Shown here: positions 36,601 through 51,600 of the stretch, piece by piece
How the letters are laid out: every line of letters starts with the position of its first letter
How positions within the stretch are numbered: the first letter of the stretch is position 1
From: Desulfoluna sp.
GTDB taxonomy: Bacteria; Desulfobacterota; Desulfobacteria; Desulfobacterales; Desulfolunaceae
Reading direction: 5' to 3'
NCBI RefSeq assembly: GCF_030145185.1
Contig: NZ_JAQYWB010000001.1
Location: forward strand, 96,676-160,675
Length of the DNA stretch: 64,000 bases
Notes under the pieces: generated by a model
Seen by the model: only the letters and a program-made list of their open reading frames with translations
Database searches by the model: none
What the model was told of the DNA's origin: nothing
Made by a program: the position numbers and the translations under genes

Positions 36601-39600
36601 CGTAACAAGCGTCTCCAGGACTTCATTGGACGTACCCCCCGTGATTTTAAGAGAGACCACATCCCCCGCGCCGAAGAGATTGCCCACCCCGTTGATGAGA
36701 TCCTCGGCAAGCCCTGCGTACATATCCTGGTAGGCCCAATTGCCCTGCGCCGTTATATCACCGGCGCAGGCGTTCAACACCACATCCTGGGCACTGCCCA
36801 CGTAAGCGCCTTCGGCAATGTTCACACTGCTATTCAGGGAGGCATCGGCCCGGGCGGAAGGATCGGAGGAGATGGCAAAGGCTGTTTTGTTCCACAGGTC
36901 CGTTCGCGCCTTCACCTTAATGTCCGTGCCGGTGCCTGCCGTGTCTTCCCCGGCCTCGAGGATTACATCGCCTTGGGCCTCAATGACGGCGCCCGAACCA
37001 ATATCAACCCGATTCACAGCATTCACGATAGCCAGCGAGTCCCCTTGGGCAAACCCGGCCAGGCCGTAAACCTTGCTGTTGGCCACCGCCTGAATGTCTG
37101 TTTTCGTCCGGGTGCTTAAGGCAATATCGCCCACACTCTCCAACCGGGCATTCCCCACCGTTACCGCCGCCTCGTTGGTCTTATTGGTCACGGTGGATTT
37201 GGCCAGGGCAGCGGCAATGGCACCCCCGGAGTCCAGCTTGACCTTATCTTTGGCGAACACATCGTTGACTGCCGTCATACGCAGATGCCCCGGCGCCAAG
37301 GTGTCTCCAATCACCGACAGGGTGGACCCGTCAGCCACGGAGATAAGACTGGTGTTGGCGATATCCGTCACGCTGGCGGCCGCCGGAAGGTTCAAGGCGC
37401 CGCCGGAGCCGGACACGATATTGTATTCCCCGGCTATCCCGTCTTTGACAATGCGATTGTTTGCCGTTAAATCGATCTTCTTTGCCGTAACATCGACGTT
37501 TTTGCCCATGGCGGTCAGGACCTTGCTGTCAACCTTGTTTGCAATCACGGCCCCACTGGCACCCACCAAGGAGGCGTTGGTGCCGTTGACCACCGCATCG
37601 AATTTTGCGGTATGGTCCGTATCCATATGGAGTGAATCCACCTGGATACGACGGTTTTCCACCCCGTCGTTTATAAACGCCGTGGTGGTGCTGTTGCTGG
37701 TCGTACCTGCCACGGCGGCACTGCCGGCGACCACCCCGCCGCTGCCTGCGATGGTGGACGCAAGATTCGTATCCACACCGCTCGCTTCAATCTTCAACTC
37801 ACCACCGCTGAACGACACGCCACGCCCCAGACCCGCCGCAAGGGTTGTTTCAGATGACGCGAAGGTCCCGGCCAATCCGGCGGCCACCAAGCCGGCTGCC
37901 GTGCTTTTCGCCTCAGCGCTCTGGGTGATCTCACTTTCTCCGCGAATCACCGTGGTTCCCGAAATCACAAGGGTCGCCTGATCAGCCACCGTGCTGCTCA
38001 CATGTCCCGTATTAACGACCGTACTGCTCGTCCCATCCACACCCACCAGCCCCCCGGCTGAACCGGTCGCGGTGGCCTTGGCGGCAGTTGTCCCCACCCC
38101 CTGGCCATGCCTGGCCCGAACCGTCAGATTGTCTGCCGTCAGGTGTCCACCAACAAATGCCCCCACATCCGATCCGAGGAGGGTCTGCGCTTGCGAGACG
38201 CCCACCGCTGCCAGACCGGCATTGACCCCGGCCGCATCAGCCACTGCCCGCACGGTTGACTCTGCTGCGATCGTCACATCACCGTCGACAATAATCGTTG
38301 AATCTCCGGTATACGCCTGAACGGTCGGATCAATCTGAGCCTTGGCCCAGTTGCTCGAACCGGCACCGACCCCGGCGGAGACCGCTTTAACCGAGGATTC
38401 AACCTCTCCATCATAGGTCGCCGTGATGGCAAGGCCAGTGACAGAATCAAGCCCCAGGCCAATTTCAGCAAACGGGCCGACATAGGCGGTGGTGGACCCA
38501 CCCACGGAGGAGTCGGCCAATGTGGCACCCGCCGCAACCAGGCCGAAACTGGCGCCAAGGCTCATGGCGCTGATGTCAGCCGTTGAGTGCGCCGTGATCT
38601 TGAGCTGGCTTGCTTTTACAATGGCGGCAACCTGATCCGATGCGGTGCCGGTGATATAAGCCGAGGTGTCATTGCTGACATCGCTGTGAACCTCAGCCCC
38701 ACCGAGGGCCGCGCCAATGGCACCTGACAGACTCAAGGCAAGAGCGTTGATTCGACTGTTATCCTGCGCATCGAGATCCACCGTTCCGGCTGCAGAAACC
38801 GTAGACACCCCCTGAATGAAGGCGCTGATCTCGTTGTCTATCCGGCTGTCGGTTTCCGAGGCGCTCACGGCCACGCCACCGGCCGCCCCGATTCCCAAGG
38901 CCAGGGACGCGATCCGGGCGTCTGACGTGGCCTGAACCGATACAGCGTCGTGACGCGAGGTCACATCCGCGTCGACCAGGGACGCCAGGACCTTATTCTT
39001 GATTTTACTTCCCGAACCCGCGGCGCTGCCGGCAGCAAGTCCGGCCCCCCCGATACTTCCGGCAAAGGAGAGGATGTTGACCGCCAGATCAATGGATGAA
39101 TCAGCGAGAGAATCACGCAAACGATCCGCCTCATCACTCGGCAGGAAGGCATTCAGAAGGTCCTCGGAGATGCTGTCGGGAGCCTTCTCTATGGCCGAAA
39201 CAAGGACGCGCCCGTCAGCCGTCACCGTTGCATTGGAGACCAGGGCGCTGGTGGTGTTCTTAAGGTCGTTGAGGGTGACCGAAGCCTGGCCTGCGGCATA
39301 CCCTCCTCCAGAGATACCTGCGGCCAGGGTTCGAATACGGGCTGAGGAGACGGACTCAAGAGAGATTCCCCCATCTGCAAGGACCGTCGCGCCAATAACA
39401 GTCGCTGCGGTGCCGGCCGCTCCGGGAATCACCATTCCGGAAATGGCCGTTAAGGTCGTGTTGCCGATCAGGTTTTTGGAGACAGCCGCTCCGGCCGCAT
39501 AGCCAGCGGAAGCAGAAAGCCCGATGGCTATCGAATCCACCCTTGAGCGATCTGTTGCCTTCAGGGAGACGTTACCGACGCCATCGGCATCCAGCACCCC

Positions 39601-42600
39601 GGCATGAACCCATGCCGCCACGGAATGATCGCTTTCAATGGCCGCGGTTATCGTGTTGCCAATGGTGTTGGTGGTCGTGGACAAGACCCCGGACGCGCCC
39701 CCAGAGACCGCCACGCCCCCAACAAAAGAGAGGATACTCCCCTGTGACAGAGCGTTCAGGGAAACGTCCCCACCGCTTAGGACGGTTGACCCGATAATTT
39801 TAGCGTTGAGGGTGTTATGGATGACGTTTTCAGTATAAAGGACCGCGCCGGCAAGCCCACCGGATGCGGCAAAGCTGAGGCCCAGGGCGGTAATCTCTGA
39901 TTGATCTTTAGCGTTCAAGGCCACGGCATGACCGGCATGGATCGTGGCACCGTTTTCAACGCGGGCCTCCACGGTGTTTTTAATCTGGTTACCGGAAACC
40001 AGCGCATTGACGGCACCCAGACCGGAAGCGGCCATACCGGCAGATACGGAGATAATCCGAGCATCTGACAGGGCTGTGAGAGAAACGTCGGAATCGGGTT
40101 GAATCACATAATCAGACGCAGTAATTCCATCCGTCGCATCATAGGTTCCGGACTGCTCCACGCCTGCCTGAACCGTGGACCCGCTGATCTGAGACCGGAC
40201 GGTGTTCTCGATCTTGTTGCCCATCACCGTGATCCCAGCGGCTGCGGTACCGGAGCCGGCGATATTAATGCTCAGGGCAAGGATATTTGACCTCAAGTCC
40301 GTAAGCGGAGAATCCTTAGTGGCATCATCGATATCGCTTTGTTTATCGCCCACAAGCCAATCCAGATCGATGACCTCCGGCGCCTTATCGGACGCCGACA
40401 GGGTGACATCGCCCCCGGCTGTGACGGTGGACCCTTTGATAACGGAGGTGACCTTATTTTTGACACGGTTGCCGATAACCGTGAACTGGGCCGCAACATC
40501 ACCGGAAGCAGAGACCCCCAGGGCCAGCATGCGGATGGTGGATGCAGAGATTGCATCCAGGCTCACATGCGAGGTGTTATGGATGACCTTGCCTGAATCA
40601 TTCATCCCCGCATTCACACTGGAACCAGCGATGAGCGCGTGAATATCATTGCTGATCACATTGGCGGCAAGGGCCATGCCCGCAGAACCGCCAGTCGCGG
40701 ACGCAGAGACACCGAAGCCGAGGGAATCAATGACTGAGGTATCTTTGGCGGTCAGGCTGACGGAGCCCCCCGCATTCACAGTGGCAGGATCGGCGGTATG
40801 CACCACGGCCTCGGGGACGAGAGACCCCTCCTTATCCACCAGGTTCATGCTCGAACGATCACCGATGGATGCCTTCACCGTATTGGTTATCGTGTTGGAG
40901 ACCATCGATGTCGAGGCACCACTGACGCCGGTTACGGCCACGCCTCCGGCAAAGGAGAGGACCCTGGCCTCTGAGATGGCGTCAAGGGATACATGGGTAC
41001 CTGCCGTGACCGTGGATCCGGCAATCTGGGCTGTGATCAGATTGGTGATGGCATTGACTGCCACAACAAAAGAGCCGGCACCGGCGCCTGATGCGGCAAC
41101 ACTCAGGCCAAAGGAGTTGATGTCAGAGTCGTCTTTTGCAGACAGAGCCACGGCCCCACCGGATTCAACCGTGGAGAGACCGGAAATGGAGGCATCCACC
41201 CGGTTGCTGATGACGGCACCGAAGGTGGTGGCATCCAGGGCCGGGCCACCGGAGGCGGCAACCCCTATGGTCATGGAGACAATACGGGCCGCGGATAAAG
41301 AGGTCAGTGAGACCTTTCCAACGGAGGGTGCCAGAACATAGTCATCACGGGTCAGGCCATCTGCCTGATCATAATCCGCATCATGCAACGCCCCGGCCAA
41401 GACGGTCGACCCGATGACCTGCGACCGGACTGTATTGGCAATGGCATTGCCCATCACCGCGGCGTTGACCGCCACACCCCCTGAACCGGCCACACTCACC
41501 ATCAGGGCAAAGATGTTCCCGTTCGGGCTCATGGGGGACTCAGCCAGGGCATCTTCCAAGGCCTTGGCCCATGGTTTGGGCACCATATATGCCGGAAGGG
41601 CTCCACTCGGGGCAACATCTGAAGCGGACAGGCTGATCTCGCCCCCTGCAGCGACCAGGGAACCATCAATGATCGCCTCGACGGTGTTGTGAATCGTATT
41701 GCCCATGGCCGTGAACTGAAAGGCAGCTCCACCGGACCCTGAAACACCCACCCCAAGGGACCGAATCACGGAGGAGGAACGGGCATCAAGGGTCAGGCTG
41801 CCATCCGTCTCCACCGTCGAGCCTTCAATTTTGGAGTGGATGGAATGGGTGATGACATTGGCGGACATGGCCGCACCGGCTGCGGCACCCCCGGAGGCGG
41901 CGACGCCAAAAGACAAGCCGTCAATGGTTGAGCTGTCCGTGGCGATCAGGCTCACATCACCTGCGGCATCCACCAGGGAGGCTCCCACATACCCCTCATC
42001 ATCATGGTCTGAGATCAGCGCTTCGACCGTGTTGCCAATGACGTTGCCGGCTATGTTCAGATTAACGGCCGCGCCGCCGGAGCCTGCCACGCCAACCAGC
42101 AGGGCAAGTATCTTTGAATCTGTCTGTGTTTCAAGCCGCACCCCGGTCTGTGGGATCGCAAGCGAATCCCCGAAGGGGGTGTAGGCACCCGAACCGGCAA
42201 CCACCGTTGAACCGATGATCCGCGAACGGACCCTGTTGCTCACCACGTTGCCCATCATAGCGGCATTGGCCGCCACGCCACCGGAGCCCCCAACGCTGAC
42301 CATCAGCGCCAGAACATTCAGACTCAAGTCAAGCTCGGCATCACTGAGGATGGCATTCACCTCACCCATCAACCCTTTGGGCAGGGGCAATCCGGTTAAG
42401 GTAGAAGGCGCATCTTCAGAGGCAGAGAGTGCAACATAACCGCCTGCGGTCACCTCAGAATCATGAATCTCCGCATCCACGGTATTGGTGATGACATTGC
42501 CCATGCCGGAGAATTGTCCAGCACCGACGCCCGAGGCCGCCACGCCCACGGCCAGACTGCGAATCATGGCCGCTGAGTCCGTGTCCAGCTCGACATGGGT

Positions 42601-45600
42601 ACCGGCCTTCACCGTGGCCCCGGCGATGTGTGTTTTCACCGTATTGCCGATGGTGTTGGCGGCGACCATGGCACCACCAGCAGCGGCTCCACTGCCTGCG
42701 ACGCCTACAGAAAGCGCATCCACAATAGAGGCATCTTCTGCTGACAGACGAATGCTGCCACCTGCTTCAACGGTTCTTCCCTCTCCGCGATGTTGATCAC
42801 CAAGGGTCGACTCGACTCTATTGGCAATGGTATTCGAGGCAACATTCAGGTTCACCGCCACGGCACCGGAGCCGGCCACCCCCACCATCATCGCCATGAT
42901 GCGCGCATCAGACATGGCTTTAAGTGAGAGATCGCCATCTGCCAGCGTCACATGTCCTGACGCATCCACGCCGGCCTTGACTGTTGAGCCACTGATGCGG
43001 GCACCGACATTGTTTGAAATGACATTGGACATGGCCACGGCGTTGCCGGAACCCCCGCCGCTGCCGGCCACGCTAACCATCAGGGCCAGGATGTTGGCCT
43101 TGATATCGATGTCGATGTACTCCAGCATCTCGTCAGTGGTCAGAATACCGTCATTGGGATCGTTGGGGATATCTGAAAGGCCCTTTGGAAGTTGGATTGG
43201 GTTGCTGTCCGGCGCGGTATCCGACGCCTTCAGGGAGATATCACCCGCGGCCGTGACGGTTGAGCCCCCGCTGATCTCTGCTGCAACGATGTTGCTGACC
43301 ACGTTGCCCATGACAGAGAGCTGGGCAGAGCCACCCCCTGCCGCTGCGACACCCACCGCCAGGGTCCGAATGACCGGAGACGATTTTGAATCGAGGATGA
43401 TATCGCCATCGGCATCGACGGTGGACCCGTTAATAAGCGTCTTCACCTTGTTGGCAATCACATTCCCCGCCAGCATGGCTCCCCCGGCGCCTCCACCGGA
43501 ACCGGCCACCCCCACGGACAGCGCATCGACGCTGGAATAATCATTGGCTTTCAAGGTAATGGATCCATCAGCAAAGACATGCGAGCCGACAGAGGTTTTA
43601 TCAATCACCGACTCTGTTGTGTTGCTGATCGTATTGGACGAAATATTGACGTTAAACGCCGCCGCACCGGAACCGGCCACACCGATCATCATGGCCATGA
43701 TGCCGGACCGGGACAGTGCCTCAGCAGAGAGACTGCCGCCGCTGTTGATGTCAACGCCAAGGGCATTCACCCCCGCCTTGACCGTGGAATCTATGATACG
43801 CGAGCCGACCGTGTTGCTGATGACATTGGTCATGGCCGCGGCATTGGCCGCCACGCCGCCGGTCCCGGCCACGCTCACCATCAGGGCCAGGATGTTGCTG
43901 TCGATATCGGGAACAAGACTGTTCAGGGAATCGGTGGCATCGGAGAACCCATCGGGAAAAAGTTTGATGGGCATATTGCCGGGCGCAACATCCGAGGCAA
44001 ACAGACGGACATCGCCTCCCGTATAAATGGTGGAGCCCTCTCTGATTTCTGCTGCGACGCGGTTGCTGATGACGTTCCCCATGGCGGAGAACTGCCCTGC
44101 CCCGGCGCCCGAGGCGGCCACGCCGACAGCCAGGGTGCGGATAGCCGCTGCCTGGGTCGCTGTCAGTGAGAGATCGCCCGTTGCCGTCAGGGTCGAACCG
44201 GCGATATCCGCGCTGACCGTGTTGGCAATCACATTACCCGCAAGGGCTGCGCCTCCGGCCACACCACCGGTGCCGGCCACGCCGATGGCCAGCGAATCAA
44301 TGACGGAGCTGTCAATAGAGGAGAGTGACACCCCCTGACCGGCTGTTATCCTGGATTCAGTTCCCCCGGAATCAAGGATCTGGGTTTCGACGGTATTGGC
44401 GATCACATTACCGGCGATGATGGCATTGGCGGCACCACCACCGGAGCCGGCCACGCCGACAATGGCGGAGATAATGCGTGCCTTGGAATCGGCTGAAAGA
44501 ATCAAATCGGCGTTATCGACCAGCCGGTGGGTGCCGGCAGGCGGTGCAACCGCATTCTCCAGGATCCTGGCATATTCGCCGGTGGCAAGGCTGACCAGCT
44601 TGATGGTGTTCGCATTCACCACCTCGACGGCATAATGGTCCCCATCGGTCAGGCCCATAAAGGCTCGGTCCCCGTCGGTCCTGTAGGTGACGATCTGGCC
44701 ATCGGTGAAACCGTGCCCGGTGAGGGTGATGCTCTCATCACCGGAAAGCGCCCCACCGTACTGGATGTCGGCGTTGGTAAAGCTCTGTTCCATGGTGGGG
44801 TGAACGGTCGTGCCCGAAGTCACCTCGGAGCCGATGATCCGTGAACCGATGGTGTTGGAGATCACGTTGCCCACCAGGGCGGCGTTCACCGCCACACCTC
44901 CGGTCCCAGCCACACTCACCATCAGGGAGAGGATGTTGCTGTCCAGGTCCACCGAGAGAAAATCAAGGGCCTCGGTTACCGCATCACCGATACCCGGTGG
45001 CATGGCCCAGGCAGGAATGGAAGACGGGGCGAGATCCGAGGCAATGAGGGCGACATCACCGCCGGCCGTAACAGTGGAGCCCCCACTGATTTCAGAGGCC
45101 ACGGTGTTGGCCACGACATTGCCCATGCCGGAGAACTGACCGGCACCCCCACCTGAGGCGGCGACCCCCACGGAGAGGGTTCGAATGATGGCCGAGGAGA
45201 CGGCACGCTGGGTTAAATTGGCACCGACATCCACCGTGGAGCCCTTGATATTAGCCTTTACACTGTTGGCGATGACATTGCCGGCGGCCATGGCCCCGGC
45301 AGCACCGCCACCGGAGGCCGCAACGCCGACGGAGAGGGAATCGACACTGGATGTGTCTTTCGCCGTCAGGGTGGTGGAACCGCCACTGTGGATGGCATAG
45401 GTGTTGTCGTCGGAAAGGCCGTCCTTATTGGCATCGACGATCGAGCCGTCCACCATGGCCTCGATGTGATTGGTGATGGTGTTGCCGGAGATATTGACGT
45501 TGCCCGCGGCCGTACCGGAGCCTGCCACACCCACCATCAACGCCATGATGCCGGCCTGTGACAGGGCCTCAAGGTTGAGATCGCCACCGGCGCTCACGTT

Positions 45601-48600
45601 GGAGCCGATGATGCGTGCGCCGATGCGGTTATCGATCACGTTGGCCATGAGGGCTGCGTTACCGGCAACGGCACCGGAACCCGCGACGCTGACCATCAGG
45701 GCCAGAATGTTGCCCTCGACCTTGAAATCGAGAAAGTCCACCAGCTCCTGGTCGTTATCGGGGTCATTGGGCAACTTGATGGGATCGTTGTCCGGGGCCA
45801 GGTCGGTGGCGGTGACGGTGACATCGCCCCCGGCAACGACGGTGGATCCGTCCCGGATCTCTGCTGCCACGGTATTGGCAATGACATTGCCCATGGCTGA
45901 GAACTGAACGGCCGCGCTCCCCCCTGCGGCAACGCCCACAGCCACGGTGCGGATCGCGGCTTCCTGGCTTGCCGTAAGTGAAAGATTACCCACCGACGGG
46001 GTGAGAAGGTTGCCGTCACGGTCCGCGCCCGCCTTCACGGTGGAGCCGCTGATGACACTTGAAACCCGATTGGTAATGACATTGCCGGCCAGGGCCGCAC
46101 CACCGCCACCGGTTCCGCCCGCGGAGACACCCACCGAGATGGAATCGATGATGGAGCTGTCCACCGCCGATAGATTAACATCGCCCTTTGCATAAACCGT
46201 CACATTATCCAGGCCGGAGATGGAGGCAAGGGTGGTGTTGGCGATGACGTTGCCGGTGATGTTCGTGTTGATAGCTACAGTTCCACTACCTGCCACCCCA
46301 ACCACCAGGGCCTTGATCCTGGCCTTGGACTCTGCCTTCAGGTCCAGCGTGGAACCGGCAATGACCTTGGTTGACCCCACATCTTCGGCACGGGGCGAAA
46401 ATCTCTGGGTCCCGGTGACCGGTGCCAGGGCCACCTCCACCCCATCGCCCTCGTAGACGAAACGATGGCTGCCGGATGTCTCCGATGCCACAAGGTCCAC
46501 GATATGGCCACTGCTATCTTTAAGCCTAAAATTGTCGGCGTCCACAAACGCGACGGTGTATTCGTTTCCGTCTACCAGACCGGTGAGCGGGCCGTTGCCA
46601 TCCGCATGATAGGTAATCTTCTGGCCGTCACGGAAACCATGACTGCTGACGCAGAAGGTGTCGTTGACGTAGTCCACCGGAGCAGGCACAAAGGACGCCT
46701 CCTTTGTCCAATAACGGAAGCTGTGAGTGCCTGCGGAAGCGGAAGCGCCAATATCAATGACTTCGCCGCTGGCAATGTCTCTGAGCTTAAAGATGTCCGG
46801 CGTCTTTTCGCCAGCGCCATCTTTAACGATGAGAACTTCATAATCACGCCCATCCACCAGCCCGCTGATGGCATCCTTTCCATGGGCATCGTAGGTAATG
46901 ATCTCGCCTCCATCGAAGGCATGACCGGAGACGAAAAAGGTATCGGCCGTTGCATCCACCGACGCGATAACAGAAGGAACAGACCAGGTCAATTTATGGA
47001 CGCCGCCGGTGGCGGACAACTCGAGGTCTGCAATCTCATGGGTCGTGGTACTTCGTAACTGAAGGGTATCGGCATCGACCACCACCACCTCATACGCACC
47101 GCCCTCTGTCAGCCCCGTGACCGGAGGATGGCCGTCGGCGCTGTAGGTAACGATCTCACCCCCGGAAAAGCCATGATCGATCAGGGTGAGGGTGTCGGCA
47201 GAAGCATCCATGGACTCAGAGCCTGCTGGATCCAAGCTGAGTTCAGCCACGGTGAGCGGATTGGCCAGCTTGAAATGATCGGCATCAATGCGCTCGACCC
47301 GGTACTCCCGGTTTTCCCCAAGACCCCCGATGAGATCGTTACCGTTGGCTTCATAAAGAATGATCTCGCCGTCTGTGAACCCGTGACTGGTAACGGTGAA
47401 GATGTGGTTTTCAAAATCCACCACGCCGACATCGGCGGGCGTAAAGGTCGCGGGGGTCTGCTTCTCAACAAAGGAGTGGCTGCCCCAGGCACCTGAATCG
47501 CTCAGATCAACCACGCTGCCGTCCTGTTCGGTCAGGCGGAAGGAGTCGGCATCGATTCGGACAACCGTGTACTGCCGTCCGTCTACCAAGCCACCGACAT
47601 TGCGGAATTCATCCGCATCCATGGTGCTGGATTTGTCGGCTAAGTAGGTGACGAGGTCCCCATCGCTGAAACCATGGGAGGCGATGGTCACCACATCGTT
47701 GACGTAATCGAGCGGCCCACAGGCTGACGGGGTAAGGGACTGAGCCTCTCCGCCCGGAGCCGTAAAGCTGTGCCTGCCTCCCGAAGGGGCGGTACGCAGA
47801 TCGATCCCCTCACCCAGGCTTTTCAGCCGGAATGAATTTCCGTCAATGAGCACCACCTGATACTGCCGGCCTTCGTCAAGGCCGACGATGGGGTCATTGC
47901 CGTTGGCGCGGTAGATGACAAGGCTGCCATCAAGCAATTGGTGATCCGCAAGGGTGATGATGTCCGTGTCGTAATCCAAGTCGCCACGGGAAGGCTCGAA
48001 TGTTTTTATCTCGCCGCCGCAATCCAGCCCATGGGTGCCGGCTTGCGCCTGTCCCTCACCATTCTTTTCCATATTTACTGTTGAAGTGACGATGAACTTC
48101 AAGCCGATGGTGTCGTCGTCTAAGACCACGACCTCGTACTGACCGCCATCCACCAGGCCCCCAACGGCATCGTTCCCGTTTGCCGTGTAGGTAATCACCT
48201 CCCCGCCCGTATACCCGTGCCCGGCAAGGGTGATGGTATCAAGAACAAGATCTGCGCCACCGGCTGATGGCGTAAAGGCCTGCGTGCTGCCGTTGTAAAC
48301 GATGCCGTGTGTACCGCGGGGAGTCTGAAGGGTCAGGTCCACCGGATTACCGGAAAGGTCTTTTAATCTAAAATTGTGTGCATCCAGGACCTCGACCCGA
48401 TAGCTCGCGCCATCGGTCAGGCCCCCTATGGGGGTGTTGCCATGGGCAGCGTACGTGATGACATCCCCGTCACGAAAGCCATGATCAATGAGGGTGATGC
48501 TCTCCATCTCCTGGCTGTAGTCGATGGGACCCGGTGCCGTAGGATTAAAGGTCTTGGGGTCCTCGGGGCGGATAAAGCTGTGTGTCCCTTCTGGTGCCAA

Positions 48601-51600
48601 AAGTTTGATGTCCACATCACCACCGCCGAGTGTCTTTAACCCGAAGGTATCGGCATCGATCCAGACGACCCGATACTGAGGATCGTCCAGGCCGCCGATG
48701 CGTGTATTATCGCCTGCACTGTAGTTGATGATCTGACCGTTAACAAAGCCGTGGTCATTTAAGGTGATGGTGTCCCTGTCGGCATCAATGACACCGTCTG
48801 CCGCGGCATCGAATTCAGCCACATTTTCACCCACGATGCGTGCCTGAACGGTATTGGCAATCACGTTGCCCATGGCGGCCACATTCACCGCGGTATTGCC
48901 AGATCCGGCAACGCTCACCATCACGGCAAAAATATTGGCGCTTAAGTCGAGCTGTGCCGAGTCAAAGACGGCATCAATCTTTGTCTGCAGCTTGGGAGGC
49001 AACAGCCAGGCGGGCCCCGGGGCGGTATCCGATGCATGCAGAGTGATGCTGTCCCCGGCTGTGACGTTTGAACTGTTGATCTCTGCATCAATCGTGTTGG
49101 CGATCACATTGCCCATGACCGTGGCCTGAACGGCCGCCGTCCCTGCCGCCGAGACGCCGACGGCCAGGGCGTGGATCCCCGGGGAGGACAGCGCCGTAAG
49201 CGCAAGGTCGTTATTCGTCTGAACGGTCGAGCCGGCAATCACGGCCCGGGTTCTGTTCGTGACGACATTGGAGGCCACAGCCATGCCGCCAGCCGCCTTG
49301 CCGGAAGCCGAAACCCCGAAAGAGAGGGCATCGATGATGGAGCTGTCACGGGCGATAAGCGAAACATCCCCGACGGCCTTGATATTTGATTTACGGGTCC
49401 CCTCATTGACAACGGACGCATCGATGGTGTTGACGATGGTATTGGCCGTGATAGACACCAGCGCAGAGCCCGTGCCGCCTGCGGCGACGCCACCGGAAAA
49501 CGAGAAAATATTATTTTTCGACTCGGCGTTGAGGCGGACGCCGACGCCTGCAAGGGTTTCATCCACGCCCCCGGCATCGTTGAGCACATCAAAATCACCG
49601 GTTCCCGCAACCACCGTTGAACCGGAGATCTGGGCCCTGACTGTATTGACGAGGGTGTTCACCGCGCCATTGATGCCGACCCCGACTTTGCCGGAAGCCG
49701 CCACATTAAAGACCAGGGCGGCCGCCGCCGAGGTATCTGTCGCATCCAGGGAGACCAGGCCGCCTGCGGTGACATGGGAATCTCCTGTCATCAAGGCTTC
49801 GACACGGCTTACGATGGTGTTGGCGATCCCTGCGGCATCAAGGGAAAATTTACCGGAGGCTGCGACACCGGCTGTAAATGCCGTCATTCGTGATTCTGAA
49901 TCCGCATCCAGGATCACATCGCCGCTTGTGATCACCGTGGAATTTTCAATCTGAGAGCGGACTGTTTTGGTGATGACATTAATCGAAAAGGTCGCACCGG
50001 CAGCGACATTCCCGGCACCGGAGACCGTGATGGCAGCGGTCAAAATATTGGAGTTCAGGTCAAGGGGCGTATCATCCACCGCCCCCTGGATCGCATTTCT
50101 GATACTTTCGGGGACAAGATCGAACAGATCTCCCGGCGGGAGAAGGGGCGCTCTCTCCACCGAGGTCAGCGTCACATCGCCTGCCGCGGTGACCGTTGAG
50201 CCGAGGGTGAGGGACTCCACCCCCTGGACGATGACGTTGGGCGACAGATTTCCCGAAACCCCAACTTTTCCGGAACCGGAGACACCGATGGAAAGCGAGC
50301 GGATGCTCGATCCAACGGCTGTGGACAAGGTGACATCCCCGTCTGCACCCGGGAGCAAACCGGTTGATTCAACGGTTGAGCCACTGATATAGGCTCCCGC
50401 TTTGTTCACGATAACATTCACCGCCCCAGCCGCGCCCACGGCTGTTTTCCCGCCACCGGCCACGGTAAAGGCCAGGGACTCAACCCAGGATCCGACATCA
50501 GCAGAGAGGGAGATATTACCACCTGCGGTGACATCGGATCCCTCATCGATAAATGCCAGGGTCCGGTTCACGATGGTGTTGGAGGTGAGGGTGACCTGAA
50601 CGCCGACCTTGTCTTTTGAAATGGCCGCACCGGCGGCAATGGCCCGAACCGTCTGATCGGAACGGGCTGAGATATCCAGGTTACCGCCCACCGTGACCGT
50701 GGAGCCAGAGATAGTCGCGGTGGTGTCGTTGACGATGACATTGCAATTGACCGACGCACCGATGCCGGCGTTCCCGCCATAGGAGACATTGCCGCCAAGG
50801 TTAAAGACCGAGATCTCCTCAACGGCCTTGACGCCCATGTCACCACCGACTGTGATTGTCGACCCGTTAATAGAGGCCCGGGTGATCGCGGTGAGTGAAT
50901 ACACCGACACCGTACCACCAATACCGGCCTTGCCCTTGGTCACGGCCAGCGAGCCCCCCAGGAAGATCAGGGTATCGTCTGACACGGCGTTCACGGTGAA
51001 ATCACCGGCGGCATGGAGGGTGGAACCGGAACCGATCCAGGCACGGGTCTCCTTGACCACGACATTGGCCCCAATCCCCACACCAAAGGCCGCCTTTGCC
51101 TGCTCACCGGTGGCCACCGCCAATCCAATGGCGCCCCCTGAGATCCAGGTCGTGCTCCCGGCGTTGACGGTCACGGACTGATCCGTGCCAGCCGCAATCA
51201 AACCGGGCCGGGTGTTGACCTGAACCCCGTCATCCATAAAGGCCCGGGTCCCCAGCACGAAGACGTTGGCGACGACGCCGCCCCCCACGGCCGCGTTGCC
51301 ATCTTTCCCACTGACACCGCCACCGGCAGCGATACTGGTGGGCAGCAGCATGTAGGCCTTGAAGTATGGGTCCGTGGCATCCTGCTCAGGCAGGATCTTT
51401 TCAATGATGCTGACATCGAGGTCTTTGCCGAACAGGGAGACCTCGGTGCTGGGGGCAACCAGCGAGGTGGCATCGACGAGAATGCCTTCACTGGAATCAA
51501 TCCGGCTCTCTTTGCCGATGGAAGCGGTTGTGAATCCGGTCACGACATTGATATTGGCGGCCACACCCACACCGGCCTTGCCGCCTTTGGCAAATCCACC

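Larger units (their letters stand above)
38990..50110 (-). repeat. Ten super-repeats of ~260-270 residues
   Basis: The anchor sentence N(I/V)(L/F)ALMVSVAGSG recurs ten times, near 39.06, 40.28, 41.49, 42.31, 43.09, 43.89, 44.93, 45.70, 48.92 and 50.04 kb. The basic spacing is 780-820 bp. Longer intervals hold an extra ~400-bp unit or HGF modules. Each unit cycles through a GSTV.AGG strand, IR.LAVGVAASG, MGNVI.NTV.AEI, then ASD.AP, a variable stretch, then the anchor. This reads as a right-handed parallel beta-helix type fold. Confidence 0.85.
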
